Shown piece after piece: positions 33,869 through 43,144 of a stretch of 64,000 bases of DNA (within the stretch, counting starts at the first letter, position 1; every line of letters begins with the position of its first letter). The notes below the pieces were generated by a model. The model did no database searches. It was not told the origin of the DNA and was given only the letters and a program-made list of their open reading frames with translations. Source of the DNA: Roseivirga sp. UBA6061 (GTDB lineage Bacteria; Bacteroidota; Bacteroidia; Cytophagales; Cyclobacteriaceae); the NCBI GenBank assembly GCA_002427745.1, contig DIYF01000014.1, forward strand, positions 66,639 through 130,638, in the 5' to 3' direction. Made by a program: the position numbers and the translations under genes.

Positions 33869-34999
33869 TTACATGTCCAACCTGTATTGGAGCCCTCCAA
33901 AGAAATGTTTGCGGCTGCCGAGGAAACCGTACTCAAAGTGAATCATCCAGCTTTTGTTAAGCTGGTATTGAGAGCCCAGAACAAAATTCCAGGTATTTCT
34001 GTGACGCTGCTCAACTGAATATTCAATCACGGATTGGTCGGGTTGTTGAGCGGCCGCTTCCAGACGGTAAAGCAGTTCGGTAGCATTGTTTAGGGTAGAC
34101 TGGATAGACTCATAGGTCTGACCATATAGTGTATGCAGAGCGGGAGGCAGCCCTCGCCACCAGTCCTCTACCTGCAGGTGTTTTTGCTCAAGTAAAGCCG
34201 AAGCATTCGTCAGGTTTTGTTGCAGGTTGCCATTGCCGGCCAGTGCATCACTCATCACTATGGAACCACTGGTCGCTCTTCTTGTGGCTACCCGGAAGCC
34301 CCCTGCCCAAAAGCTCAGGCTACTCTCAGGTTTTTTAAGTTGAAAGCTCTTGCCTAAGCGAGGCCCGAAGATAAAGGTATAGGTAGGAGTATGAAGAAGC
34401 TCAGTGTCCGTCCATGAGAAGTTCATGTCAAGGGCCAGCCAGCCGCCACCTACCCCAATGGTAGGCGTAAGACCAAAGCCTTTGGTGGTGGCTTGCGTTT
34501 CTATCTGGGTACTGTACCCAAATAGTGCCTCATGAATTTCATGGTTGGGTGCATAGACACTAAAGTCTATGCCCGTGGTATTTTGTGTCTGTGCAAAAAT
34601 GGCGTAAACATTAAGAAATGGTAAAAGCCAGAAATCCGGCTTTATGCTTACTCCCTGCGTAGTCAGCTTTATGTCGTTAAACCTCACTATCTCATCCAGT
34701 GCCATGAGCGGGCTGTTGTTAAGCCCTACTGATACGTTGTTGACGAGCAGATCGCTTTGCTGCCAGATGTAGTTGATGCCAATACCAGCAGCCTTGGGTA
34801 GGTCATAGCCTGCTGCCAGGGCCTTTCTGCCCATTAGTGGCAATATGTGATGATAATTTCGGGCAGCCAGTGTATCACTTTTCGAGACTTTGTGCCCCAC
34901 TTTTTTGTTTGAGAATATCTGGCCCTGCAGCCCGGGTCCGCTCAATAGTACTAAGAGCAGCAAACTTGAACAGATGGCACAATTCAGCACTTTTTTCAT
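33869..34999 (-). CDS. Probable outer-membrane beta-barrel protein, unknown function
   Basis: The 376-residue product has a signal peptide (MKKVLNCAICSSLLLLVLLS... LQGQ). The mature part alternates polar and hydrophobic residues as in an outer-membrane barrel: IKPDFWLLPFLNVYAIFAQTQ, TPTIGVGGGWLALDMNFSW, WNFVLGSQYQLNKSWMIHFEYGFLGSRKHFFGGLQYRLDM at the end. A helical insert with Q/N/A repeats sits at about residues 250-320. I cannot name the family. It leads the minus-strand set with the propeller and phosphoesterase fusion, separated from the propeller gene by 150 bases in which no gene is seen. Confidence 0.7.
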   Translation of the reverse strand: MKKVLNCAICSSLLLLVLLSGPGLQGQIFSNKKVGHKVSKSDTLAARNYHHILPLMGRKALAAGYDLPKAAGIGINYIWQQSDLLVNNVSVGLNNSPLMALDEIVRFNDIKLTTQGVSIKPDFWLLPFLNVYAIFAQTQNTTGIDFSVYAPNHEIHEALFGYSTQIETQATTKGFGLTPTIGVGGGWLALDMNFSWTDTELLHTPTYTFIFGPRLGKSFQLKKPESSLSFWAGGFRVATRRATSGSIVMSDALAGNGNLQQNLTNASALLEQKHLQVEDWWRGLPPALHTLYGQTYESIQSTLNNATELLYRLEAAAQQPDQSVIEYSVEQRHRNTWNFVLGSQYQLNKSWMIHFEYGFLGSRKHFFGGLQYRLDM

Positions 35000-35289
35000 C
35001 TTTCTCTACTTGTGGTTGATAGAAAAGCAAACTAGTGAGCCCGAACAATGCCTCAAATGATGACCAAGGGACTTATCGTGGACCTGAAACAGCACCCAAA
35101 AGTATGAGGCATGACTTGTTGCCTGTGAATGACGGGTAATAAATGGCCTGATGTATAATGTAGGCAGATACCCTGACGTTCTGCATAGGGTTTCTGAACC
35201 GTTTGGTAGCCTTCATGGTTATTGGGGTCAGGGCTTATGGTTATGTTATTTAAAGTGAGCCGTTTATATTAGTGTCTATTTTGGGTACA

Positions 35290-36534
35290 ATGGAAGATAC
35301 ACTGGATGTAGTTAAGCAGGTAGAAGAATTTGCCACTGAAATTCTCAAGAAGGAGATTCCGGGGAAATTTGTCTACCATGATTACTATCACACAAGCAGG
35401 GTGGTAGAAGCCTCAAAGCTCATTGGCTCTGAGAGTGGTCTTTCTGAAGATGAACTCAGAATAGTGACGGTGGCTGCGTGGTTTCACGATACGGGCTATA
35501 AAAATGGCTGTGCCAAACATGAAGTAGGCAGCGCTGCGATTGCCAGAGAATTCCTTAGCTCAATTAACTTCTCTGAAGAAGATATTCAGAAAGTAGAGGG
35601 ATGCATCATGGCCACCCAAATGCCACAAAATCCCACCAACTTATTAGAGCAGGTAATATGTGATGCTGATTTGCATCATCTTGCCTGCACAGACTATACG
35701 GATATGTCTGAGCGCATGCACAAGGAAATTGAGCATGTAAAGGGCGAGGAGATAGATCTGGAAAGCTGGAATGAAATGAACTTCAGGTTCTTTAAAGACC
35801 ATAACTATTTTACTGAGTATGGTAAGAACAAGCTTCAGCCTGTAAAAGAGGAAAACCTGAAGAATATCAAAAAGGCCCAGAAGAAAAAGAAAAAGGAGGC
35901 CAAGAAAGAGGCTGAGTACGTAGCACAGCTGGAGGCGAAAGTGGCTAAGCTGGAGTCTAAAGTAGCACTCAAGCCTGACAGAGGCATTGAGACCATGTTC
36001 CGTACTACCTCTAAAAATCACCTTGACCTGAGTTCTATGGCTGATAACAAGGCCAATATCATGATCTCGGTGAATACCATTCTGATATCTGTAGTGGTTA
36101 CGGTATTGATCAGAAAACTGGATGAGTACCCAAATCTGGTGATCCCTACACTACTGCTGATACTGGTTTGCCTGGTAACCATTGTGTTTTCTATTCTGGC
36201 TACCAGGCCCAATGTGTCTTCAGGTGTGTTTGAAGATTCTGATGTAACGGACAAAAGAGTGAACCTGCTCTTCTTTGGCAATTTCCATGGTATGGATCTG
36301 AAACGCTATGAGTGGGCTATGAAGGAAATGATGAAGGATGGCGACTACCTCTACAGCAGCCTCATTCGCGATATCTATTTTCTGGGAAAAGTACTCGGTA
36401 AAAAGTACAGGCTACTCAGGGCAGCCTATACCACATTTATGATTGGCTTCGTGGTTTCTATCATCGCTTTTGTAATCGCGATGTTGTTTTTCCCGGCTGA
36501 GCTGTCAGAACCTGGCGTTACGAGCCCTTTCTAG
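35290..36534 (+). CDS. HD phosphohydrolase fused to a PycTM-type membrane effector domain
   Basis: The 414-residue product is taken from ATG 35290 (a GTG at 35272 adds six). The N-terminal HD domain (about 15-175) keeps its metal motif: YHDYYHTSRVV, AAWFHDTGY and CDADLHHLA. A Lys/Glu-rich coiled coil (KKAQKKKKKEAKKEAEYVAQ and following) leads to a C-terminal domain with RTTSKNHLDLSSMADNKANI, two adjacent membrane helices (IMISVNTILISVVVTVLI, VIPTLLLILVCLVTIVFSIL) and a third near the end. This C-terminal part matches the Pycsar transmembrane effector family. No cyclase gene is adjacent. The 290 bases upstream hold no gene I can support. The end overlaps the convergent ppk1 by 17 bases. Confidence 0.85.
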   Translation: MEDTLDVVKQVEEFATEILKKEIPGKFVYHDYYHTSRVVEASKLIGSESGLSEDELRIVTVAAWFHDTGYKNGCAKHEVGSAAIAREFLSSINFSEEDIQKVEGCIMATQMPQNPTNLLEQVICDADLHHLACTDYTDMSERMHKEIEHVKGEEIDLESWNEMNFRFFKDHNYFTEYGKNKLQPVKEENLKNIKKAQKKKKKEAKKEAEYVAQLEAKVAKLESKVALKPDRGIETMFRTTSKNHLDLSSMADNKANIMISVNTILISVVVTVLIRKLDEYPNLVIPTLLLILVCLVTIVFSILATRPNVSSGVFEDSDVTDKRVNLLFFGNFHGMDLKRYEWAMKEMMKDGDYLYSSLIRDIYFLGKVLGKKYRLLRAAYTTFMIGFVVSIIAFVIAMLFFPAELSEPGVTSPF

Positions 36535-38662
36535 CTCTTTCTGCAGCAGCCAGATATTTATGGAAATCATGCTGACTTCTTACCTTTTTTCCCTGTATCT
36601 CAATAACATGGTGCTTCAGATTTTCATCCAGTAAGCGGGCTTTGGTATTGTCTGCCAGTTGCAAACGCAGCATCTCATTGATTTCTTCTCTGGCTCTTTC
36701 GTCATAAACAGGAAAGCCCACTTCTATTCTTCTGTGAAGGTTTCGGCCCATCCAGTCCGCAGATGAAAGATAAAGCTCCGGTTCACCATTGTTGTAAAAA
36801 CTGAAAATACGGGCATGCTCCAGGTAGCCATCTACAATACGGATGGCGCGTATGTTTTCGCTGAGTCCCGGGGCTTGTGGCTTTAACCGGCAGATTCCAC
36901 GAATGATCAGATCTGTTTGTACGCCTGCCTGGCTGGCCTCATAGAGTTTCTCTATCATGGTCTCCTCTTCCAGGTTGTTAAGCTTGATGATAATTCTTCC
37001 CGGATTACCTGCCTTTGCATGTTCAATCTCCCTGTCTATCATCTTGAGAAAGCGATCCTGCATATTAAAGCGGGCCACCAGCAGATGCTTCAGGTTTTTA
37101 GGAATGTCCTCACCGTTCTGCAGATAGTTAAAGACATAATTAAGTTCTTTACACATGCCTTTGTGAGATGTGAGCAGGCCATGGTCTGCATAAATACCGG
37201 CAGTGCTTTCGTTAAAATTACCTGTACCAAAGAAGGCATATGACCTGACCTTGCCCTCCGTTTCGCGCCTGATCAGGGCTACCTTTGCATGCACTTTCAG
37301 GTCTTGCATGCTGTAAGTCACCTTCACACCGGCTTCTTCCATTTTCTGAGCCCAGCGAATGTTATTGGCCTCATCAAAGCGCGCCTTCAACTCTACAAAC
37401 ACCTCCACTTTTTTGCCGTTCTTAGCAGCACTGATCAGGGCCTGCCCTACAACTGAGTTGGCCGCTATGCGATAGAGTGTGGCACGAATGGAAGTGACCT
37501 GCGGGTCAATAGCTGCTTCATTAAAAAGCCTGAGTATGTAGTCATAAGACTGGTAGGGGAAATGAAGCATGCGGTCATGCTCGTCCATAGCATCAAAAAG
37601 GCAGCTATGCTGATCAAGCAGTTTGAGGGCTACAGGCTCCGACTTCGCAGCTTTCAGCAAGGGAGCCTTCGGGTTGGGCAGCTTCATCAGGTCGTTCATA
37701 TTGTGGTAGCGACCTCCCGGAACAAGTTCTTTTGCTCTTAGGCCCAGTTTTCCTGTAAGAAGGTGCAGTATATGGTCTGGCATATTGAGGTCGTATAAAA
37801 ACCTGGTGGGTACACCTACCTTGCGTTTTTCCAGTTGCTTTTTCACCCGCTCCACAATGTGTTCTGAGATCTTTTTTTCCAGGGCCACATCCTGATCCCG
37901 GTTCAGTTTAATGCTGTGGCAATTCAGAATGAGGTGGTTGGGGAATATGAAGGCCAGGTTTTCCCGGATAATGTCATCGATAAAGATGATATAATCCTTG
38001 CCTCTGAGTCGGGAAAGCTGCCTGAATCTTGGCAGGTTATCGGGAATTCTCAGGTGAGCGTACTCCAGCTGATCCGGAGCCTCCGGATTCTGAAGTTCTA
38101 CTACCAGATAAAGGTTGTTGTTTTCAAGAAAGAGATCCGGGGTCTCTTTAAAAAAAACAGGTTGAATACCGGCAAGTACATGGCTCTTGAAATAGGCCGT
38201 AATCTCCCGCTTATGAGATTTAAGAATATGGTCTTTATGATAAAGTCGAATACCCGCTTCGCCCAGCCCGGTGAGAATGTCATTTCTGAAAATGCTGCCC
38301 AATGAGTCAAGCTGATCATTGACTTCCGAAAGAATGTCTTTAAGCAATGCTTTGGGGTCAAAGTCAAGCTCCTTCTGAATGCGCTTTTTCCCCAGGCCTG
38401 CCAGACTTCTGATGGCGGCCACCCTTACTCTGAAAAACTCATCGAGATTGGAAGAGTAGATGGCCAGAAACTTAATTCGCTCATACAAAGGCACGGTAGG
38501 GTCTCCGGCTTCCTGTAGTATCCTGCGGTTGAATGAGAGCCAGCTAAGGTCCCGGTCGATCAGCATTTCTTTTTTAAGCGGCATAGAGGTCGTATACTTT
38601 TCGGCTAACTTAATAAGTGAATCCAAGAAGGTAAGACTATTCTCCCGCTTGTGTTTTAACAT
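36518..38662 (-). CDS. ppk1: Polyphosphate kinase 1
   Basis: The 714-residue enzyme makes polyphosphate from ATP. It opens with IDRDLSWLSFNRRILQEA and SSNLDEFFRVRVA. The two catalytic histidines of the PLD-like fold are seen in DLKVHAKVALI (equivalent to E. coli H435) and GYLEHARIFSF (H592). The FFGTGNFNESTAGIY and LSSADWMGRNLHRRIEV motifs are present. The start could also be 38584 (MPLKKEMLIDRD), since residues before it are not conserved in the family as I know it. Its product has links to stress signalling and phosphate storage. Confidence 0.95.
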   Translation of the reverse strand: MLKHKRENSLTFLDSLIKLAEKYTTSMPLKKEMLIDRDLSWLSFNRRILQEAGDPTVPLYERIKFLAIYSSNLDEFFRVRVAAIRSLAGLGKKRIQKELDFDPKALLKDILSEVNDQLDSLGSIFRNDILTGLGEAGIRLYHKDHILKSHKREITAYFKSHVLAGIQPVFFKETPDLFLENNNLYLVVELQNPEAPDQLEYAHLRIPDNLPRFRQLSRLRGKDYIIFIDDIIRENLAFIFPNHLILNCHSIKLNRDQDVALEKKISEHIVERVKKQLEKRKVGVPTRFLYDLNMPDHILHLLTGKLGLRAKELVPGGRYHNMNDLMKLPNPKAPLLKAAKSEPVALKLLDQHSCLFDAMDEHDRMLHFPYQSYDYILRLFNEAAIDPQVTSIRATLYRIAANSVVGQALISAAKNGKKVEVFVELKARFDEANNIRWAQKMEEAGVKVTYSMQDLKVHAKVALIRRETEGKVRSYAFFGTGNFNESTAGIYADHGLLTSHKGMCKELNYVFNYLQNGEDIPKNLKHLLVARFNMQDRFLKMIDREIEHAKAGNPGRIIIKLNNLEEETMIEKLYEASQAGVQTDLIIRGICRLKPQAPGLSENIRAIRIVDGYLEHARIFSFYNNGEPELYLSSADWMGRNLHRRIEVGFPVYDERAREEINEMLRLQLADNTKARLLDENLKHHVIEIQGKKVRSQHDFHKYLAAAERARKGS

Positions 38663-38680
38663 AGTGTTAAATCAGTCCAA

Positions 38681-41080
38681 ATGTTAAAGAGTTATCTCAA
38701 AATCGCAGTCAGAGGTATTTTCAGGAATCCGGGATATGCCGCTATCAACATCTTTGGTCTGAGCATTGGCATTACCTGCTTTCTGCTGATTTTCCTGGTG
38801 GTGCGGTATGAGCTCAGCTTTGACAAGTTTCACAGGCATGCTGACAGGATTTTCAGGGTGGATAATGCCTTGCACCTGAGCAGCGGGATTTACAAATACC
38901 CCAACGGGCCTGCAGGGGTGGGACCTTCTATGTATACGGAAATTCCTGAGGTAACCGGGTTTACCCGTCTGGGGGGCGGAGGACAACAGGCGGTTTTTGA
39001 AGTAGGTACAGAGCTCTTCAGAGAAACAGACCTCTTTTATGCTGATTCTTCATTCTTTGAGTTTTTTGACTTTGAACTGCTGTCGGGAAATAAAAGGGAG
39101 GTGCTGAAAGAACCACTGATGGCAGTTTTGAGTGAGAAAGCGGCAGTGCGCTATTTCGGCAAAACGGATGCGGTAGGGGAGGTGCTCTTACTAAAGGGCA
39201 ATCAGGAGCAGCGCTTTCAGGTCAGTGGTATCATGAAAGATCTGCCGGCCAATTCTCATATACAATGTGAGATGCTTTTGTCTAACGAAACACTCAGAAG
39301 TAACGGGGCAAGTCTTGATAGCTGGAATGCAGGGGGCAGCTATACCTACATCAAGTTGAATGACAGGGGGGCTGTGGCTGAGGTGACCGACAAAATGATG
39401 GAGCTCCGCGATAAGTATGTTGAGGAGAAGAATCGCGTGACGGTAAACCCGAGTATGATTGCCCTGACGGATATCCACCTGCATTCCAACCTGAGAAATG
39501 AAATTGTACCCAATGGCAACATTGATATTGTCTATGTCTTTTCCGCCATTGCCATATTCATTCTGCTTATCGCAGCGATCAATTATATGAACCTGGCCAC
39601 AGCGCGTTCAGCCAGGAGAGCCAAAGAAGTGGGAATGCGCAAAGTACTGGGGGCTTATCGCAAACAGCTGGTAACCCAGTTCATGGGCGAGTCGCTAATG
39701 CTCGTGCTCGTTTCAGCGCTGCTTTCTTTTGCGATTGTGATGGCCAGCATGGGAGTAATGGCTGACTTTACAGGCAAAGCGCTGGAGCTGTCTATGCTCT
39801 TTGACCCTGTGTTGTTGTCGGTATTTGTAGGAGTGCTGCTGGTAATTGGCTTTGGAGCAGGAAGTTATCCCGCACTTTTTCTTTCATCTTTTAAGCCGGT
39901 GGTGGTTTTGAAGGGCAAGCTCAGTCCCGGTATGAACAGCTCCGGCATTTTGCGAAAAGGGCTTGTGGTATTTCAATTTGCCGTGTCTATCATGCTTATG
40001 ATTGGTACCTATGCGGTCTATGATCAGCTCAACTTTATGAAAAACAAATCATTGGGTTTTCAAAAGGAGAATATGCTGGTGATTACCAATACCCAAAATG
40101 CGGTAACCCCACAGTTAAATGCCTTTAAAAATGAGCTGCTTAAAAGTACACAGATCGAATCCGTGACAGCTTCTTTCAGCAAGCCCGGAGGCCTGAGGCC
40201 TATCATCTTTATAAAATCTGAAACGGTCATTGATGATGAGGCCAACCTGAATCTGGCAGCTATCAATATCGATTTTGATTACATGAGCACTTTTGGCATC
40301 AACATTCTTCTGGGGCGGGATTTCAATCGGTCAATACCGGTCGATTCCACACAGAGCATCATGCTCAACGAACAGGCCGCCCGGGAGTTGAATATGCTCG
40401 AAGATCCTATTGGCAGAATCATCCAGATCAATATGGGAGGTAACTGGGTGGATAAAAAAATAATAGGGCTGGTAGCTGATGTAAACTTCGAACCCCTCCA
40501 GCGGAAGACAGAATCTACCTTTTATGGTCCTATTTTCGGAGCTTACTCTTACTTATATGTCAGACTAAAACCTGGCGACCAGCGTCAGGCTATAGATTAT
40601 ATCAATACTACCTGGAATCAGTTTGCTCCACAACAGCCATTTGAGTATTCATTTCTCGACAGTGACCTGAATGAACTTTATGCTTCGGAAGAGCAGCTAA
40701 GCGAGGTGGTAATCTTTTTTGCCATACTGGCCATCCTGATTGCCTGTCTGGGGCTTTTCGGTCTGGCTTCATTTGCCACAGAACAGCGGATCAAAGAGAT
40801 TGGAGTGCGCAAGGTACTGGGGGCTTCGGTAACGCAGGTGCTGCTCTTACTTTCCAAAGATTTTGTAGTGCTGATTCTGATCGCATTCGTGGTGGCAGCT
40901 CCCGTTTCTTATTATCTCACAGACTGGTGGCTTCAGGATTTTGCTTTCAAGGTAAACATGGGCTGGCTCACCTTCTTTTTAGCCGGAGTAATGGCTGTGA
41001 TGATTGCATTAATTACCGTAGGTTACAAAGCAGTAAATGCCGCCAGGTCTAATCCGGTGAAAGCATTGAGATTTGAATGA
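38681..41080 (+). CDS. ABC transporter permease, MacB/FtsX type
   Basis: The 799-residue inner-membrane protein starts MLKSYLKIAVRGIFRNPGYAAINIFGLSIG, the usual opening in Bacteroidota. It has two repeats of a periplasmic MacB_PCD domain (about 45-245 and 440-640) each followed by an FtsX core with three helices (about 285-400 and 680-790). The RRAKEVGMRKVLGA and QRIKEIGVRKVLGAS coupling loops face the ATPase. Such permeases move lipoproteins, peptides or antibiotics, or act as mechanotransducers. The ATPase gene lies 146 bases downstream on the same strand. Confidence 0.93.
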   Translation: MLKSYLKIAVRGIFRNPGYAAINIFGLSIGITCFLLIFLVVRYELSFDKFHRHADRIFRVDNALHLSSGIYKYPNGPAGVGPSMYTEIPEVTGFTRLGGGGQQAVFEVGTELFRETDLFYADSSFFEFFDFELLSGNKREVLKEPLMAVLSEKAAVRYFGKTDAVGEVLLLKGNQEQRFQVSGIMKDLPANSHIQCEMLLSNETLRSNGASLDSWNAGGSYTYIKLNDRGAVAEVTDKMMELRDKYVEEKNRVTVNPSMIALTDIHLHSNLRNEIVPNGNIDIVYVFSAIAIFILLIAAINYMNLATARSARRAKEVGMRKVLGAYRKQLVTQFMGESLMLVLVSALLSFAIVMASMGVMADFTGKALELSMLFDPVLLSVFVGVLLVIGFGAGSYPALFLSSFKPVVVLKGKLSPGMNSSGILRKGLVVFQFAVSIMLMIGTYAVYDQLNFMKNKSLGFQKENMLVITNTQNAVTPQLNAFKNELLKSTQIESVTASFSKPGGLRPIIFIKSETVIDDEANLNLAAINIDFDYMSTFGINILLGRDFNRSIPVDSTQSIMLNEQAARELNMLEDPIGRIIQINMGGNWVDKKIIGLVADVNFEPLQRKTESTFYGPIFGAYSYLYVRLKPGDQRQAIDYINTTWNQFAPQQPFEYSFLDSDLNELYASEEQLSEVVIFFAILAILIACLGLFGLASFATEQRIKEIGVRKVLGASVTQVLLLLSKDFVVLILIAFVVAAPVSYYLTDWWLQDFAFKVNMGWLTFFLAGVMAVMIALITVGYKAVNAARSNPVKALRFE

Positions 41081-41226
41081 AAAATGCGTCTCATAATCGA
41101 ACGATGGTGAACGAAACTGTACATTATTGGACAGGTAAATTTTGCTTAACTGCTTTGTATGAATAAATTAGCTGTTGGCATATTAATTGGTAACTGCTAG
41201 CAGGTCAAAACATTAAATCAACTTTT

Positions 41227-41901
41227 ATGATTAAACTACGCGACATCGATAAGTACATCGATTCTAAGTACCAGAGAACCTTCATTCTGAAAGGAATTGA
41301 TCTGGATATTGAACAAGGAGAATTTGTGACGATTATGGGGCCTTCCGGGGCTGGTAAGTCGACACTTATGAATATAATCGGGATGCTCGATGAGCCTTCC
41401 CAGGGAGAATTCTACTTTTTTGATGAGCCTATTCACCGAATGAAAGAGCGTAAGCGCTCTGAGCTTCATAAGCATCACATTGGGTTTGTCTTTCAGGCAT
41501 ACCACCTTATCGATGAGCTTACGGTTTATGAAAACATCGAAACACCACTGCTTTACAAAGGCGTGAAGTCTTCCGAGCGAAAAAGTATGGTGGCTGAGAT
41601 GCTCGATCGCTTCCAGATGGTGGCGAAGAAAGACTTGTTTCCGGAGCAGCTTTCCGGGGGTCAGCAGCAGCTGGTAGGAGTTGCCAGGGCACTGATTGGT
41701 CAGCCGAAGCTCTTACTGGCAGATGAGCCTACAGGTAATCTTCACTCCGATCAGGCTGAGGAGATTATGAAGCTCTTCCAAAAGCTGAATGAAGAAGGTA
41801 TGACAATTCTTCAGGTAACACACTCTAAGGAGAATGCCGCCTATGGTAATCGTACCATCAACCTTGTGGATGGAGCAGTAGATACTGACGACAGGCACTG
41901 A
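41227..41901 (+). CDS. ABC transporter ATP-binding protein, LolD/MacB type
   Basis: The 224-residue ATPase has Walker A GPSGAGKST (near residue 40), Q loop FVFQAYHLIDELTVYENIETPL, signature LSGGQQQLVGVARAL, Walker B LLLADEPTGNL and the switch His in QVTHSKENAAYG. The signature has Leu where LSGGQQQR is most common. It probably powers the preceding permease, though a 146-base gap makes separate transcription possible. A terminator follows. Confidence 0.93.
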   Translation: MIKLRDIDKYIDSKYQRTFILKGIDLDIEQGEFVTIMGPSGAGKSTLMNIIGMLDEPSQGEFYFFDEPIHRMKERKRSELHKHHIGFVFQAYHLIDELTVYENIETPLLYKGVKSSERKSMVAEMLDRFQMVAKKDLFPEQLSGGQQQLVGVARALIGQPKLLLADEPTGNLHSDQAEEIMKLFQKLNEEGMTILQVTHSKENAAYGNRTINLVDGAVDTDDRH

Positions 41902-41925
41902 CCTGACACTTATATAAGATACGTG

Positions 41926-41953
41926 AAGGTCATTCGAAAGGATGGCCTTTTTT
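41926..41953 (+). terminator. Rho-independent terminator after the ABC ATPase gene
   Basis: AAGGTCAT (41926-41933) pairs with ATGGCCTT (41942-41949) with one G-T pair, followed by T to 41953. Confidence 0.7.
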
Positions 41954-41976
41954 GTTGAGCAGACAATTGAAGAAAA

Positions 41977-42324
41977 ATGACAGAGCGAACAACCAGCTTG
42001 TACCGACCGGTAAACGACAAAGAGCTTGAGCTTATAGTGAGCTCCGGCTACAGGAGGTTTCCCCCAAGGCTGCCCGAGCAGCCCTTTTTCTACCCGGTAA
42101 CGAACGAGGAGTATGCAACGCAAATTACAAGAGACTGGAATGTGCCTGCTTATGGTGTAGGCTATGTGCTGAAGTTTGAGGTTGATACGCAGTATCTGAC
42201 CAGATTTGAGATCCGGAATGTGGGAGGTCCTGTCCACAATGAGCTTTGGGTACCTGCAGAGTTAATGGAAGAATTCAATGATCATATACAGGGTAAGATT
42301 GAAGTTACGGCTGAGTTCAGGTAG
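41977..42324 (+). CDS. Small conserved protein, ADP-ribosylation/crystallin J1-like in name
   Basis: The 115-residue protein has the conserved opening SLYRPVNDKELELIVSSGYRRFPPRLPEQPFFYPVTNEEYATQITRDWNV and the end RNVGGPVHNELWVPAELMEEFNDHI. I recall this family being labelled 'ADP-ribosylation/crystallin J1' in public annotation; it is far too short for an ADP-ribosylglycohydrolase and no enzyme activity is supported. It has no signal peptide. It starts 75 bases after the ABC ATPase gene, past a terminator, so it is probably its own unit. Confidence 0.65.
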   Translation: MTERTTSLYRPVNDKELELIVSSGYRRFPPRLPEQPFFYPVTNEEYATQITRDWNVPAYGVGYVLKFEVDTQYLTRFEIRNVGGPVHNELWVPAELMEEFNDHIQGKIEVTAEFR

Positions 42325-42336
42325 AAAGCCAGATCG

Positions 42337-42378
42337 AAAAGAAAGGCCATCTTCAATTTTGAAGATGGCCTTTCTTTT
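42337..42378. terminator. Strong bidirectional terminator
   Basis: AAAAGAAAGGCCATCTTC (42337-42354) is the exact complement of GAAGATGGCCTTTCTTTT (42361-42378), with a 6-base loop. It has A on the left and T on the right, so it can end both convergent transcripts. Confidence 0.9.
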
Positions 42379-42395
42379 AAGAGGTGAGAGTACTC

Positions 42396-43085
42396 TTATT
42401 TGTAAGAGATCAATTCTACCTCAAATATCAATGTAGCATTGGGGGGTATTACACTACCGGCACCCTGTGCTCCGTATGCCAGGTTTGAAGGAATATACAA
42501 TTCGATCTTACCTCCAGGTTTGATCAGTTGAACTCCCTCAGTCCAGCCCGGAATTACGCGGGTCAGTGGGAATTCGATTGGCTCACCACGCTCTACAGAG
42601 CTATCGAATACGGTACCGTCCAGAAGCTTTCCTGTATAGTGAACCGTCACGGTGTTATCAGCAGTAGGCGCTGTACCGGTGCCTTCCTGTATATGCTTGT
42701 ACTGGAGGCCGCTCGGAGTAGTAACAACCCCTTCTTTGGTGGCATTTTCAGCCAGGAAAGCCTCGCCCTCTTCTGCATTTTTAACCAGTTGTCTTTCTCT
42801 TGTTTTGCGCTGATCTTCCGTAATGATTTCACGGCACTGCTGCAGGTCAAGTTGTGCTTCACCCGCCAGAGCTTCTTTTACAGCTGCTGCTACTACATCA
42901 GGATCCAGCTCAGAAGTGTTGCTTTGCTTCAGCGATTCAGCAATCTGTACGCCCAGGGCATAGCTCACGCTATCCTGTGCTGTTTCCATTTTAGCAATTG
43001 GGGTGATTGAGTTGTCTTCACATCCGTAAGAAAGGGCCAGAATGGTCAATACCACGCAAGCCAATACAGTATTTCTTAATTTCAT
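42396..43085 (-). CDS. FKBP-type peptidyl-prolyl isomerase lipoprotein
   Basis: The 229-residue protein has a lipoprotein signal ending LSYGC (Cys at about residue 22), an FKBP_N dimerisation domain (about 35-115: [16 protein letters not shown]) and an FKBP domain (about 120-229: [63 protein letters not shown]). It resembles FkpA/Mip-type periplasmic folding helpers. It lies 59 bases downstream of crtW on the same strand and could be read through from the carotenoid operon. Confidence 0.94.
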   Translation of the reverse strand: MKLRNTVLACVVLTILALSYGCEDNSITPIAKMETAQDSVSYALGVQIAESLKQSNTSELDPDVVAAAVKEALAGEAQLDLQQCREIITEDQRKTRERQLVKNAEEGEAFLAENATKEGVVTTPSGLQYKHIQEGTGTAPTADNTVTVHYTGKLLDGTVFDSSVERGEPIEFPLTRVIPGWTEGVQLIKPGGKIELYIPSNLAYGAQGAGSVIPPNATLIFEVELISYK

Positions 43086-43144
43086 CTTAGTCAGTTTTTA
43101 GAAGGCCGAAGTTAAAAATTATATGTCTGTTTCCTATACAGGTT

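Noticed and set aside
33736..33936. 66-codon frame between the propeller and barrel genes
   Set aside because: It overlaps the barrel gene end, and its product has no signal, domain or start-site support.
35049..35108. 19-codon frame in the 290-base gap upstream of the HD-PycTM gene
   Set aside because: Too short, without start-site support or conserved features; the gap shows no tRNA or clear RNA structure.
37170..37260. Apparent loss of a histidine in Ppk1 (FFGTGN instead of HIGTGN)
   Set aside because: Counting against E. coli Ppk1 places this at H454; the catalytic H435 and H592 equivalents (VHAK and YLEH) are both present.
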